Assembly (NCBI RefSeq): GCF_036194065.1
Contig: NZ_CP108095.1
Span: 2,852,001 to 2,916,000 of the forward strand
Length of the DNA stretch: 64,000 nt
Reading direction: 5' to 3'
From: Streptomyces sp. NBC_00239
GTDB lineage: Bacteria > Actinomycetota > Actinomycetes > Streptomycetales > Streptomycetaceae
Below the pieces are notes generated by a model. It ran no database searches. It was not told the origin of the DNA and saw only the letters and a program-made list of their open reading frames with translations. Positions 25,772 through 34,087 of the stretch are shown piece after piece; position 1 is the stretch's first letter; the number at the start of each line of letters is the position of its first letter. Made by a program: the position numbers and the translations under genes.

Positions 25772-26598
25772 CCGCCCCCGCCGCAGGCGCCGGCACCACC
25801 GGCTACACCTCTCCGCTGCCCGCCACCCGGCCGACCCTGGGCCACGCCCTGGCCTCCGAGTGGACCAAGATGACCTCGCTCCGCTCCACCCTGTGGACGC
25901 TGGGCTCGATGGCCGGACTGGTGATCGGGGTCGGCCTGATCGCGCTCCTGCAGACCTCGGACCGGGACTTCGCGGAGGTTCCGTTCATCACCCCGGCGCT
26001 GTTCGGCCTGTTCGTCGGACAGATCAGCGTGATGGTGCTCGGCGTGCTGACGATCTCCTCCGAGTACGGCACCGGGCTCGTGCGCACCACGTTCACGGCC
26101 GCCCCCGAGCGGCACCGGGTGCTGACCGCCAAGTTCCTCGTCTTCGGCATGCTGGCGTTCGCCACGGTGGCCGGCTCGGTGTTCCTGGTGGGCCTGGGCG
26201 GCGTCCTGCTGCACGGCGGCCCCAACTCCGGGGCGCACGGCCCCGGCGAGTGGTTCGGCGCGCTCGCGGGCAGCATGTACGTCACCCTGCTCGGAGTGCT
26301 CGGCCTGGCCGTGGGCGCGATCCTGCGGCACTCGGCGGGCGCCATCGCCGTGATGCTCGGCGTGGTCACCCTGCCGCCGGTCATGGCCGGCTTCCTGTCC
26401 GTGTGGGAGTCCACCCAGGGCCTGTCCCGGCTGATGGCCCAGTACAACGCGCCGGTCGCGCTCGCCGAGCTGTTCGGCCTGCCGATCGACGGCGAGGGCT
26501 TCCCGACCCAGCCGGTGCGGCAGTTCCTGCTGCTGCTGGTGGTCGTCGCGCTCGCGGTGACGGCCGCGTACGCCGAGACCCGCCGCCGGGACGTCTGA
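25768..26598 (+). CDS. ABC-2 type permease (second pair)
   Basis: 276-aa six-helix permease, with an N-terminal 25-residue hydrophilic lead, then ALASEWTKMTSLRSTLWTL. The conserved loop SSEYGTGLVRTTFTAAPERH follows helix 2. It is translationally coupled to its ATPase through the ATGA overlap. Homologous to the permease at 23549. Substrate unknown. Confidence 0.9.
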   Translation: MTAPAAGAGTTGYTSPLPATRPTLGHALASEWTKMTSLRSTLWTLGSMAGLVIGVGLIALLQTSDRDFAEVPFITPALFGLFVGQISVMVLGVLTISSEYGTGLVRTTFTAAPERHRVLTAKFLVFGMLAFATVAGSVFLVGLGGVLLHGGPNSGAHGPGEWFGALAGSMYVTLLGVLGLAVGAILRHSAGAIAVMLGVVTLPPVMAGFLSVWESTQGLSRLMAQYNAPVALAELFGLPIDGEGFPTQPVRQFLLLLVVVALAVTAAYAETRRRDV

Positions 26599-26608
26599 GC
26601 GGGCCGGC

Positions 26609-26935
26609 TCAGTACCGGGGAGCGTTGCGGGACCGCTGCACCTTCGAGGTGCGGCGGTCCTTCGCGTTCCAGCAGGCCTTGTGCCAGTGCCGGCGGTCGT
26701 CCACGCCGCCGTACTCCGGCCAGGCCACCAGGTGCGGCACCCCGGAGGGGATCTCCTGGTCGCAGCCCGGGCAGCGGTACCGCTTGCCCTGCGCGCTCGC
26801 GCCGGCGACGTGGCGGACCTTCCAGTCCTCCCCCTGCCACTCCTCCGTCTGCTCCAGGCCGAAGCGGTCCACGCCGGCGCTGTCGCGCTCCGACGGATTC
26901 TCGCCGCCTCGGGGGCGGTTGTGACGCGGTGACAC
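26609..26935 (-). CDS. Small zinc-finger-like protein, unknown function
   Basis: 108-aa hydrophilic protein. The second half has CPGCDQEIP (CxxC) and later RHWHKACW, together a likely Cys2-His-Cys zinc site similar to small HNH-like folds, but no clear nuclease motif. The N-terminal 40 residues are charged and probably disordered. The C-terminus is basic. The GTG at 26935 has GAGG 6 nt upstream. It converges on the ABC operon and is divergent from the flavin monooxygenase gene. Proteins of this kind are conserved in Streptomyces, often under uninformative names. Confidence 0.7.
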   Translation of the reverse strand: MSPRHNRPRGGENPSERDSAGVDRFGLEQTEEWQGEDWKVRHVAGASAQGKRYRCPGCDQEIPSGVPHLVAWPEYGGVDDRRHWHKACWNAKDRRTSKVQRSRNAPRY

Positions 26936-27084
26936 GTATACCTCACGTAGGTGCGGTGGACACGGACTTTTCTCCAGACTACGCGGCGGGGCGCGGCGTG
27001 GCCCCATGGTGGCAGCGGAGGGCAGCACTCCGCAGCCGTCCCAGGAGTGATTCCCCGACAATCTCAATAACTTCCTTACGCAGC

Positions 27085-27099
27085 CGTGCCTTTGGCACG
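27085..27099. promoter_or_regulatory. Short inverted repeat upstream of monooxygenase gene
   Basis: CGTGCC-TTT-GGCACG lies 56 bp before the ATG at 27155, in the 219-bp divergent region. It could be an operator; evidence is only its symmetry. Confidence 0.3.
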
Positions 27100-27154
27100 T
27101 GTCGGACGTTGTTGCCATGGGGAAGCCGCGTCGGCCGCAAGGAGGCACAAGGCG

Positions 27155-28186
27155 ATGCGCGTTGGAGCGTTTGTACTGGCGGCCCAGTTCCCGGGCCAGG
27201 GGCAGGGGGAGGTACTGCACCGTGCGGTACGCACCGCAGAGGTGGCCGAGGAGGCCGGGCTCGACTCCGTGTGGGTCGCCGAGCACCACTTCATCCCGTA
27301 CGGGGTGTGCCCGTCGGCGGTGACGCTCGCGGCCCTGATGCTCGGCCGCACCCGGCGGCTGCACGTGGGCACCGCGGTCAGCGTGCTGCCCACCCAGCAC
27401 CCGGTGGCCCTCGGCGAGCAGGCCGCGCTGCTGCACCTGACCTCGGGCGGCCGTTTCACGCTGGGCGTGGGCCGCGGCGGACCGTGGGTGGACCTGGAGG
27501 TCTTCGACGCCGGGCTCGGCGCGTACGAGCACGGCTTCCCGGAGTCGCTGGACCTGCTGCGGCGCTGGCTGAGCGAGCCCCGGGTGGCCGCGGCGGGCGG
27601 CCGGTACACCTTCCGCGAGGTGGCCGTCGTACCGCGTCCGGCGGAGGCCCTCGACGGGGACGGCGCCGGCCCGGAGGTGATCGTCGCGTGCACCTCGCCG
27701 ACCTCGGTGCGGCTGGCCGCCGAGCGCGGGCTGCCGATGCTGCTCGGCATGCACTGCGGTGACGAGGACAAGGCCGGGATGGTCGCCCTGTGGCGGGAGA
27801 CCGCGCTCGCCGCCGGGCACCCGCGGGCCGCGGTGGCCGCGGCCGGGCACGTCTCGGCGGGCGTGGCGCAGCTCGCCGACCGCACGGCGGACGCCGTCGA
27901 GACGCTGGTGAAGGCGATGCCGGGGTGGCTGCGGCAGGGGCTCGACGCGTACGAGACGGTGGACGGCCGGCAGCGCGCGATGCGCGACCCGGTGGCGTAC
28001 GCGGAACTGCTGTGCCGACTGCACCCGGTGGGCACTCCGCAGCTGGCCGCGGACCGGCTCGCGGCCACGGCCGAGCGCACGGGCATCACCCGCTTCGCCC
28101 TGCTCGTCGAGGGCTCCGGGGATCTCGCCGCCACGGAGGAGAACGTCCGGCGGCTCGGCTCCGAGGTCCTGCCCCGCCTCGGCTGA
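27155..28186 (+). CDS. LLM class flavin-dependent oxidoreductase
   Basis: 343-aa bacterial-luciferase-like protein, an FMN- or F420-dependent monooxygenase or dehydrogenase. It opens with the beta-1 strand MRVGAFVLAAQF; LDSVWVAEHHF is the usual strand-2/helix-2 motif and ALGEQAALLHLTSGGRF with LGVGRGG follows. AAGGAGG precedes the ATG by 9 nt. No partner flavin reductase is nearby. The substrate is unknown, and the choice between FMN and F420 cannot be made from this sequence alone. Confidence 0.88.
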   Translation: MRVGAFVLAAQFPGQGQGEVLHRAVRTAEVAEEAGLDSVWVAEHHFIPYGVCPSAVTLAALMLGRTRRLHVGTAVSVLPTQHPVALGEQAALLHLTSGGRFTLGVGRGGPWVDLEVFDAGLGAYEHGFPESLDLLRRWLSEPRVAAAGGRYTFREVAVVPRPAEALDGDGAGPEVIVACTSPTSVRLAAERGLPMLLGMHCGDEDKAGMVALWRETALAAGHPRAAVAAAGHVSAGVAQLADRTADAVETLVKAMPGWLRQGLDAYETVDGRQRAMRDPVAYAELLCRLHPVGTPQLAADRLAATAERTGITRFALLVEGSGDLAATEENVRRLGSEVLPRLG

Positions 28187-28221
28187 CGCCCGCCCCGGCG
28201 CCACGGCGCGCGCCGCCCTGC

Positions 28222-28246
28222 GGGGGTGTGCCCCGTGCACACCCCC
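28222..28246. terminator. Bidirectional terminator
   Basis: GGGGGTGTG (28222-28230) pairs with CACACCCCC (28238-28246) across a 7-nt loop, between convergent genes ending at 28186 and 28305. Confidence 0.65.
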
Positions 28247-28304
28247 AGGGGGCTGCCGCTCCCCATCCCTCGGTCTTGCGCGGATGACGAGCGGCAGCGA
28301 AGAA

Positions 28305-28697
28305 CTAGCAGTCCCGCAGTTCGGGCGACTGGTTGAGCAGCTGGCCGCGGATGGACGTGAACTTGGCCAGCCGGTCGTCGACCGACGCATCCAGCGGGAA
28401 CACCGCCACGCGGTGACAGTTCTGGAATGCCAGACGCACCCCGAAATGCCGCTGCAGCGCACCGCGTATCGCGTCACTCGCGAGGGCGCGCAGCAGCTGA
28501 CCGCGCGCCTGCTCGTCCGGCGGCGGCGTCTGGTTGTCGGCGAACTGTCCGCCGTCCACCTTCAGCTGGGCCACCAGGGAGCTGATCATCTCCCATGCGT
28601 AAGGCAGGGAGGTCCGGACGCAGTCGACGAAAGCGGCTTCGTCGACCTCGCCTCGCTCGGCCTGTTCGAGTAGGGCCGGTGAGACGTCGAGCGACAT
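28305..28697 (-). CDS. SCO5389-family protein, function unknown
   Basis: 130-aa soluble, mainly helical protein, named after its S. coelicolor member. It starts MSLDVSPALLEQAERGEVDE and includes the conserved SLPYAWEMISSLVAQLK segment; Cys residues are at 26, in the middle (FQNCHR) and at the last position. AGGAG lies 6 nt before the ATG. It is divergent from nucS with a 212-bp shared upstream region, a neighbour relation that may be functional. No enzymatic motif is visible. Confidence 0.8.
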   Translation of the reverse strand: MSLDVSPALLEQAERGEVDEAAFVDCVRTSLPYAWEMISSLVAQLKVDGGQFADNQTPPPDEQARGQLLRALASDAIRGALQRHFGVRLAFQNCHRVAVFPLDASVDDRLAKFTSIRGQLLNQSPELRDC

Positions 28698-28895
28698 GGG
28701 TTCTCCTCTCGCGACCCCGGGGTGGCCGGGGTCTTACGGGCAGGGAAGGAGGCGGCGACGCAGCGTGCGCGTTCGACGACCTCCTGCTAACACGGTAGGC
28801 GCCCCGTGGATGCGACACCAGGAGAATGCGCATACAACGAGCCACTAACGAACGGGGCTTTCAGGGGCGAATCGCGCCGGGGCCGGTCGGTCGAG

Positions 28896-28901
28896 TAGCG
28901 T
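28896..28901 (+). promoter_or_regulatory. -10 box of leaderless nucS transcript
   Basis: TAGCGT is followed by 8 nt and the ATG at 28910, with no ribosome binding site. Confidence 0.5.
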
Positions 28902-28909
28902 TGCCGACC

Positions 28910-29581
28910 ATGCGTCTCGTCATCGCCCGCTGCTCCGTCGACTACGCGGGCCGGCTCACCGCCCACCTGCCCTCCGCACCCCGTCTGATCCTCGTGAAGG
29001 CCGACGGGAGCGTCTCCGTCCACGCGGACGACCGGGCGTACAAACCGCTCAACTGGATGTCCCCGCCGTGCACCCTCAAAGAGGGGAGCGGTGACGACGC
29101 CGGCGTCTGGACGGTCATCAACAAGGCGGGCGAGAAGCTCATCATCACGATGGAGGAAGTCCTGCACGACTCCTCCCACGAACTGGGCGTCGACCCGGGC
29201 CTGATCAAGGACGGCGTGGAAGCGCACCTGCAGGAGCTGCTGGCCGACCGGATCGAGACGCTCGGCGAGGGCTACACGCTGATCCGGCGCGAGTACATGA
29301 CCGCGATCGGACCGGTCGACATCCTGTGCCGGGACGCCGACGGCGGCACCGTGGCGGTCGAGATCAAGCGCCGCGGCGAGATCGACGGCGTCGAGCAGCT
29401 GACCCGCTACCTGGAGCTGCTCAACCGCGACCCGCACCTCGCCCCGGTGAAGGGCATTTTCGCGGCGCAGGAGATCAAGCCGCAGGCCCGGGTGCTCGCC
29501 ACCGACCGCGGCATGGGCTGCGTGGTCCTCGACTACAACGCCATGCGCGGCATCGAGGACGACAAGCTCCGCCTGTTCTGA
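28910..29581 (+). CDS. nucS: Endonuclease NucS (EndoMS), mismatch-specific
   Basis: 223-aa nuclease responsible for non-canonical mismatch repair in Actinobacteria that lack MutS/MutL. It cuts both strands at G:T, G:G and T:T mismatches with help from the sliding clamp. The N-terminal domain opens [20 protein letters not shown]; the C-terminal RecB-like nuclease has [13 protein letters not shown] and [20 protein letters not shown], with the catalytic Asp, Glu and Lys in these two motifs. Length matches the family. Probably leaderless. Confidence 0.95.
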   Translation: MRLVIARCSVDYAGRLTAHLPSAPRLILVKADGSVSVHADDRAYKPLNWMSPPCTLKEGSGDDAGVWTVINKAGEKLIITMEEVLHDSSHELGVDPGLIKDGVEAHLQELLADRIETLGEGYTLIRREYMTAIGPVDILCRDADGGTVAVEIKRRGEIDGVEQLTRYLELLNRDPHLAPVKGIFAAQEIKPQARVLATDRGMGCVVLDYNAMRGIEDDKLRLF

Positions 29582-29642
29582 CGGACCGTTCCGACCGGCC
29601 CGCGCCCCCTGGGGCGTACGGCCTGCCGGCCGCCGAATCGAC

Positions 29643-29668
29643 CGGCCCGCGCCGAACGGCGCGGGCCG
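29643..29668. terminator. Bidirectional terminator after nucS
   Basis: CGGCCCGCGCC (29643-29653), loop GAAC, and the complementary arm at 29658-29668, between the convergent nucS and P-loop genes. Confidence 0.7.
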
Positions 29669-29677
29669 TTGGCGTTC

Positions 29678-32239
29678 CTACGCCGTGGTGCCGGTGCCGG
29701 TGCCGGCCGCGTCGCCCGTGGTGCCGGGGTCGCCGGTGGTGGTGCCGGTGGTCCCCGGGTCGCCGGTGGTCGTGCCCGTGGTGCCGGGGTCGCCGGTGGT
29801 CGTGCCCGTCGTCCCCGGGTCGCCCGTCGTGGTGCCCGTGGTGCCGGGGTCGCCGGTGGTCGTGCCCGTCGTCCCCGGGTCGCCCGTCGTGGTGCCCGTG
29901 GTGCCGGGGTCGCCGGTGGTCGTACCGGTCGTGCCGGGGCTCGACGTGCCGCCGCCGGGGGTGCCGGAGGTCGACGGCGGGGTCGGGCGGCTGCTGCCCG
30001 GGCGGGACGGGGTCGGGCTGGTGCCCGGCGGGGTGGCGCTCGGCGAGCCGGTGGCGCCCGGGGAGGAGCCCGTGGGACCCGCCGAGCCGACCGTGCCGAC
30101 CGGACCGGTCGCGCCGGGGCCGCCCGCGGCCGCGCCGGGGGTGGAGCCGCCGCCCGGGTCGCGGGTCGTGGCGCCCGCCGGGTCGTCGGTGGCGGGTGCG
30201 CTGCTCGCGCCGCCGCTCACCGACCGGCCGTTGCGCTGCTGCTCCCCGACCGGCCGGTCGCCGCCGCCGAGACCCAGCGTCACCGCGGTGCCGAGGACCG
30301 CGACGAGTACGGCGCCGGCGGCCGCGGCGAGGACGTTGCGGCGGGCACCCCGCAGGACCGACGGCCGGGACTCGCCGGGCTCCACCGGGGGCAGCACCGC
30401 CACCACCGGCTGCGGCGGGGTCGCCGTCACATCGCTCGGCGGGGTGAGCCGGGGGAACGCCGCCTTGACGGCGTCCGGTATCGGCGGCGTCTCGGCCGCG
30501 AAGTCGAGCTGCGGCAGGCCCTGGGTCATCGCCTCGGACGGCTTGGGCGCCTCCAGTACCAGCGGCGGCGAGACGGGCCCGGCCGCGCGCGGTCCGCCCT
30601 CCCGGTCGTCGACGAGGGCGAGGGCGCGCCGCCCGGCGACCGTGCCGCGCTTGTCGGCGAGCGCGCCGCGCAGGCCGATGGAGGCCTCCAGCTCGGCGCG
30701 GGCCCGGTCGAGCTGTTCGTTGCAGAGCGCGAGGATGCCCCGCTCGTGGTGGAAGTACGCCTCCTCGGCGACCTCTCCGGCGATCCGGGCGGCCTCCTGG
30801 CCGGCCCGCAGGATCCGCTCCCAGGCGCCCCACTGGAGTCCGCCGGCGAAGGCCGGTGCGGCGGTACGGGCCAGCAGCACGGCGGCACTGGGCCCGCCGT
30901 CCCCCTGCCCGGGCACCAGGGTCGCCAGGACCGCCAGGACGGCGTCCGCCTCGGCGGCGGCCCGCTCGGGCGTCACCGAGCCGTGCCCGGTCCACCAGGT
31001 GTAGTGCTGGGCGGCGGTCAGGGCCCGCTCGGCGGCCTCGTCGCCGTATCCGGCCTCCTCCAGCTGCGGTACGACGCCGGCGGCCAGCCGGTAGCGGGAG
31101 CCGACGGGGGTGAGCAGCCCACAGCCGAGGAGCTCGCCGACGGCGGTGTCCGCGTGGGTGTCGCCGACCAGGGCGGGCAGGTGCGCCTGGTGCGGGAGTT
31201 CCCCGCCGAGGGCGACGGCGAAGCGGAGGGCGGCGCGGCCCGACTCGCTGAGCCGGGACGCGAGCAGCACGGCGGGGGCGGCGGCCTGGCCGAGGGTGGG
31301 CAGGCCCACGTGGGCGGCCTCGGGGGCGCGCTCCTCGAAGACGCCCGGCTCGTCCTCGTCGTCGTCCTCGTCCACGTGGTTGATCGCGTCGCGCTGCCGG
31401 AGCAGGGCGGCGGCCTGTACGAAGTGGCGCGGCAGGCCTTCGGAGGCGAACCAGAGGTCGTCGGCCCAGGCCGTCTCCTCCGCGGTGAGCGGCCGCATCG
31501 CGGCGCGCTCCAGCAGGGCCGCGGCCGCGGGCTTGGTGAGTCCGGCGAGTGCGACCTCTTCGAGGTGGCCGTCGGCCGTGGCGGCCGCGGTGTCGGGGGC
31601 CACGGCGATCAGGAAGGCGCACTCGGGGGTGGCGCGCAGGAGTTCCTCGAGCCCGGCGCCGCCGGTCTCCAGGTCGTCGATGACGACGACGGCGCCGATT
31701 TCGCCGACGCGGTCCAGGAGTTCCCGGTGGCCGGGGCGCCGGCGCGGGGCGTCGTACACGGCGGCGTACAGGGCGTGCAGCAGGTCCGCGGCGCTCTGCC
31801 GGTGGCCGCTGAGGCGGACGACGCCGTCGGGGGCGAGCCCGGCGCAGTCGGCGGCCACCGCGTCGAGGAGGGCGGAACGGCCGGATCCGGCGGGCCCGGT
31901 GACACGTACGGAGCGGCCGCGGGAGAGCAGGCCCACCAGGCGCTCGCGGTCCGCGTCGCGTTCGAGGAGGGGCAGCTCGGGGAGGGCGTCGAGGGCGGCG
32001 CCGGCCGGTACGGGCGGCAGGGCGGCCGCGGCCAGGGCGGCGCGGTCCTCGGCGGACCGCTTGGCGACGGTGGTCTGCGGGGCGTCGGGCCGGCGCGGTT
32101 CTATCTCGCTGCCGTCGACGGGGTTGACCGTCAGGACGAAGTCGCCGCAGTCGAGTTGGGTGATCCGGGCGGGTCCGGGCCGGCGCCCCTCGGCGCCGCC
32201 GTCTTCGTCCGCTCCCCCGAGCCCCTGTATGCGGTCCAT
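29678..32239 (-). CDS. Membrane-anchored P-loop protein with repetitive outer tail
   Basis: 853-aa protein, not a recognised characterised family. A cytoplasmic STAND/AAA-like NTPase domain has GPAGSGRS at 115-122 (Walker A with Arg121 where Lys is expected) and AVVVIDDLE at about 183-191 (Walker B). Helical repeats follow to about 570. A single membrane helix lies at about 635-657. The remaining 196 residues are a Gly/Thr/Pro/Ser-rich tail outside the cell, including seven exact copies of PGTTGTTTGD. The ATG at 32239 was chosen because it follows a G-rich site; longer versions add low-quality sequence. It sits downstream of a STAS gene. Possibly a signalling scaffold across the membrane. Confidence 0.72.
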   Translation of the reverse strand: MDRIQGLGGADEDGGAEGRRPGPARITQLDCGDFVLTVNPVDGSEIEPRRPDAPQTTVAKRSAEDRAALAAAALPPVPAGAALDALPELPLLERDADRERLVGLLSRGRSVRVTGPAGSGRSALLDAVAADCAGLAPDGVVRLSGHRQSAADLLHALYAAVYDAPRRRPGHRELLDRVGEIGAVVVIDDLETGGAGLEELLRATPECAFLIAVAPDTAAATADGHLEEVALAGLTKPAAAALLERAAMRPLTAEETAWADDLWFASEGLPRHFVQAAALLRQRDAINHVDEDDDEDEPGVFEERAPEAAHVGLPTLGQAAAPAVLLASRLSESGRAALRFAVALGGELPHQAHLPALVGDTHADTAVGELLGCGLLTPVGSRYRLAAGVVPQLEEAGYGDEAAERALTAAQHYTWWTGHGSVTPERAAAEADAVLAVLATLVPGQGDGGPSAAVLLARTAAPAFAGGLQWGAWERILRAGQEAARIAGEVAEEAYFHHERGILALCNEQLDRARAELEASIGLRGALADKRGTVAGRRALALVDDREGGPRAAGPVSPPLVLEAPKPSEAMTQGLPQLDFAAETPPIPDAVKAAFPRLTPPSDVTATPPQPVVAVLPPVEPGESRPSVLRGARRNVLAAAAGAVLVAVLGTAVTLGLGGGDRPVGEQQRNGRSVSGGASSAPATDDPAGATTRDPGGGSTPGAAAGGPGATGPVGTVGSAGPTGSSPGATGSPSATPPGTSPTPSRPGSSRPTPPSTSGTPGGGTSSPGTTGTTTGDPGTTGTTTGDPGTTGTTTGDPGTTGTTTGDPGTTGTTTGDPGTTGTTTGDPGTTGTTTGDPGTTGDAAGTGTGTTA
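29721..29930. repeat. 30-bp minisatellite, seven units
   Basis: Seven 30-bp units begin at 29721 and repeat to 29930, each opening GTGCCGGGGTCGCC or GTCCCCGGGTCGCC. Two unit types alternate, giving a 60-bp higher-order period. They encode the PGTTGTTTGD repeats of the P-loop protein on the minus strand. Confidence 0.9.
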
Positions 32240-32354
32240 GGCCCAAGCCCCCCGATCGCGTCGTGCGCCGTCGTTCCTCCCGGCCTTCGCACACTCCGCT
32301 GTCGCTGCTGGTCCGGCGTCCGCCCACGGGTTCTCCACGAGCCGACACGGCCGA

Positions 32355-32383
32355 ACCCTAGACGTAGGCCAAGTATCCAGGAA
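32355..32383 (-). promoter_or_regulatory. Possible promoter of the P-loop protein gene
   Basis: On the minus strand TTCCTG (32378-32383), 17-bp spacer, TAGGGT (32355-32360). It would give a leader of about 110 nt. The rest of the 326-bp gap (32240-32565) shows nothing else. Confidence 0.35.
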
Positions 32384-32565
32384 CAGGCGGGGTCCCATCC
32401 GCACAGGAGCATCACGTTATGGCCTCGGACGTGCCCGTGGGGAGGGGGCCTTCCGCAGACGCCGTGGACGGCGTCGGGCGGCACGGGGTCCGCGGGCGGG
32501 GGCGCGGTGCGGGACCGGCGCCGGGGTGCGGGCGACCGGGGTGCGCGCGGGGCCGCGGGCCGGGG

Positions 32566-32889
32566 TCAGACGCGGGGCAGGGACTCCGCGGCGAGGCCGC
32601 CCTCGATGGCGAGGATCCGGTGCAGCCGGGTGGCCACGAGCAGCCGCTGCATCTGCGGGGGCACACCGCGCAGGACGAGCCGGCGGCCGGTCCGGCCGGC
32701 CCGGCGATGGGCGCCCATGATGACGCCCAGCCCGGTCGCGTCCCAGGAGTCGAGCCCGGTCAGGTCCAGTACGAGGTCTCCGGCACCGTCGTCGAGGGCC
32801 GAGTGGAGGGCCGTACGGGCGTCCGCCGCGCTGCGCACGTCGAGGCGGCCCCCGACAGCGAGTTCGGCGTGGTCGCCCCTGATGTGCAT
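32566..32889 (-). CDS. STAS-domain anti-sigma factor antagonist
   Basis: 107-aa single STAS domain, the partner-switching type that binds an anti-sigma kinase. The core LDLTGLDSWDATGLGVIMGA spans about residues 41-60. At the usual phosphoacceptor position (second Ser of DSSG) it has Thr52. GGGGAG precedes the ATG at 32889 by 5 nt. No sigma factor or anti-sigma kinase gene is near. It is upstream of the P-loop protein on the same strand with a 326-bp gap. Confidence 0.85.
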   Translation of the reverse strand: MHIRGDHAELAVGGRLDVRSAADARTALHSALDDGAGDLVLDLTGLDSWDATGLGVIMGAHRRAGRTGRRLVLRGVPPQMQRLLVATRLHRILAIEGGLAAESLPRV

Positions 32890-33042
32890 GTGTGCTCCCC
32901 GGCAGGTACTGCGTGCGTGTGGTCCGTAGGTCGGCAACTCTCACTGGAAGTGACTGCCTCGGGGGCAGGGAAGTTGCCGACCGTGAGCGAACCGATACCT
33001 AATTCACCCTGGGGGGTGATGCATTCGAACGGTCGCGCTCGC

Positions 33043-33891
33043 TCAGTGCTTGTAGAAGCCCTGTCCACTCTTGCGGCCGATGTCACCGGCATCGACCATG
33101 CGCCGCATCAGCTCCGGCGGCGCGAACTTCTCGTCCTGGCATTCGGTGTAGATGTTGCTCGTGGCGTGCAGCAGGATGTCGACGCCCGTCAGGTCGGCGG
33201 TCGCCAGCGGTCCCATTGCGTGACCGAACCCCAGCTTGCACGCGATGTCGATGTCCTCGGCGGAGGCCACGCCCGATTCGTACAGCTTTGCCGCCTCGAC
33301 GACCAGCGCCGAGATCAACCGGGTGGTGACGAAGCCGGCCACGTCGCGGTTGACGACGATGCAGGTCTTGCCCACGGACTCGGCGAAGGCGCGGGTGGTG
33401 GCGAGGGTTTCGTCGCTGGTCTTGTAGCCGCGGACCAGCTCGCACAGCTGCATCATCGGGACCGGCGAGAAGAAGTGCGCGCCGACGACCCGCTCGGGGC
33501 GCTCCGTCACCGCGGCGATCTTGGTGATCGGGATGGCGGAGGTGTTGGACGCGAGCACCGCGTCCTCCCGGACGATCTTGTCCAGGGCGCGGAAGATCTC
33601 GTGCTTGACCTCGAGCTTCTCGAAGACGGCCTCGACCACGATGTCCACGTCCGCGACGGCGTCGAGGTCGGTGGTCGTGGTGATGCGCGCGAGGGCCGCC
33701 TCGGCGTCCTCGGCCGTCAGCTTCCCCTTCGAGACGAACTTGTCGTACGAGGCCTTGATGCCGTCCGTACCGCGCGTCAGAGCCGCGTCGGTCACGTCGC
33801 GCAGGACGACGTCCCAACCCGCCTGAGCGGACACCTGAGCGATACCGGAACCCATCAGTCCGGCACCGATGACGGCAAGCTTCCCAGCCAC
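33043..33891 (-). CDS. 3-hydroxybutyryl-CoA dehydrogenase
   Basis: 282-aa NAD(P)-dependent dehydrogenase converting acetoacetyl-CoA and 3-hydroxybutyryl-CoA. The Rossmann motif VIGAGLMGSGIAQV is at about residues 6-19; SNTSAIPIT and GAHFFSPVPMM carry the conserved catalytic Ser/His region. The GTG at 33891 with AGGGG about 8 nt upstream gives the family length; an upstream in-frame ATG adds 31 residues without similarity. With the thiolase at 15 kb it makes the first two steps towards crotonyl- and butyryl-CoA, which connects to icmA. Confidence 0.93.
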   Translation of the reverse strand: MAGKLAVIGAGLMGSGIAQVSAQAGWDVVLRDVTDAALTRGTDGIKASYDKFVSKGKLTAEDAEAALARITTTTDLDAVADVDIVVEAVFEKLEVKHEIFRALDKIVREDAVLASNTSAIPITKIAAVTERPERVVGAHFFSPVPMMQLCELVRGYKTSDETLATTRAFAESVGKTCIVVNRDVAGFVTTRLISALVVEAAKLYESGVASAEDIDIACKLGFGHAMGPLATADLTGVDILLHATSNIYTECQDEKFAPPELMRRMVDAGDIGRKSGQGFYKH

Positions 33892-34075
33892 TGCACACCC
33901 CTGGATCTCTGTCGATACTCCGGCCTCTCCGGCGGAGACTAGCGTCCGCGGGCTGCCGTGTGACCGTGAAGTAACACGCGTCACGTCTCAGATGACGGAC
34001 ATCACACCGGTCCGGCCCATCGGCGTGCGGGCGCCGCGCAGTTGACCGGCCCGGCCCGGTCCGCGGGGGACGGCC

Positions 34076-34081
34076 TACGCT
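34076..34081 (+). promoter_or_regulatory. -10 box of leaderless adenosyltransferase transcript
   Basis: TACGCT is followed by 6 nt and the ATG at 34088. This leaves no room for a cobalamin riboswitch. Confidence 0.45.
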
Positions 34082-34087
34082 GGGCGC

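Noticed and set aside
29721..29930. CRISPR array
   Set aside because: The 30-bp units are contiguous without unique spacers and encode an amino-acid repeat.
32419..33942. 507-codon plus-strand frame opposite the STAS and dehydrogenase genes
   Set aside because: The dehydrogenase on the other strand has clear Rossmann and catalytic motifs, so this is a shadow.
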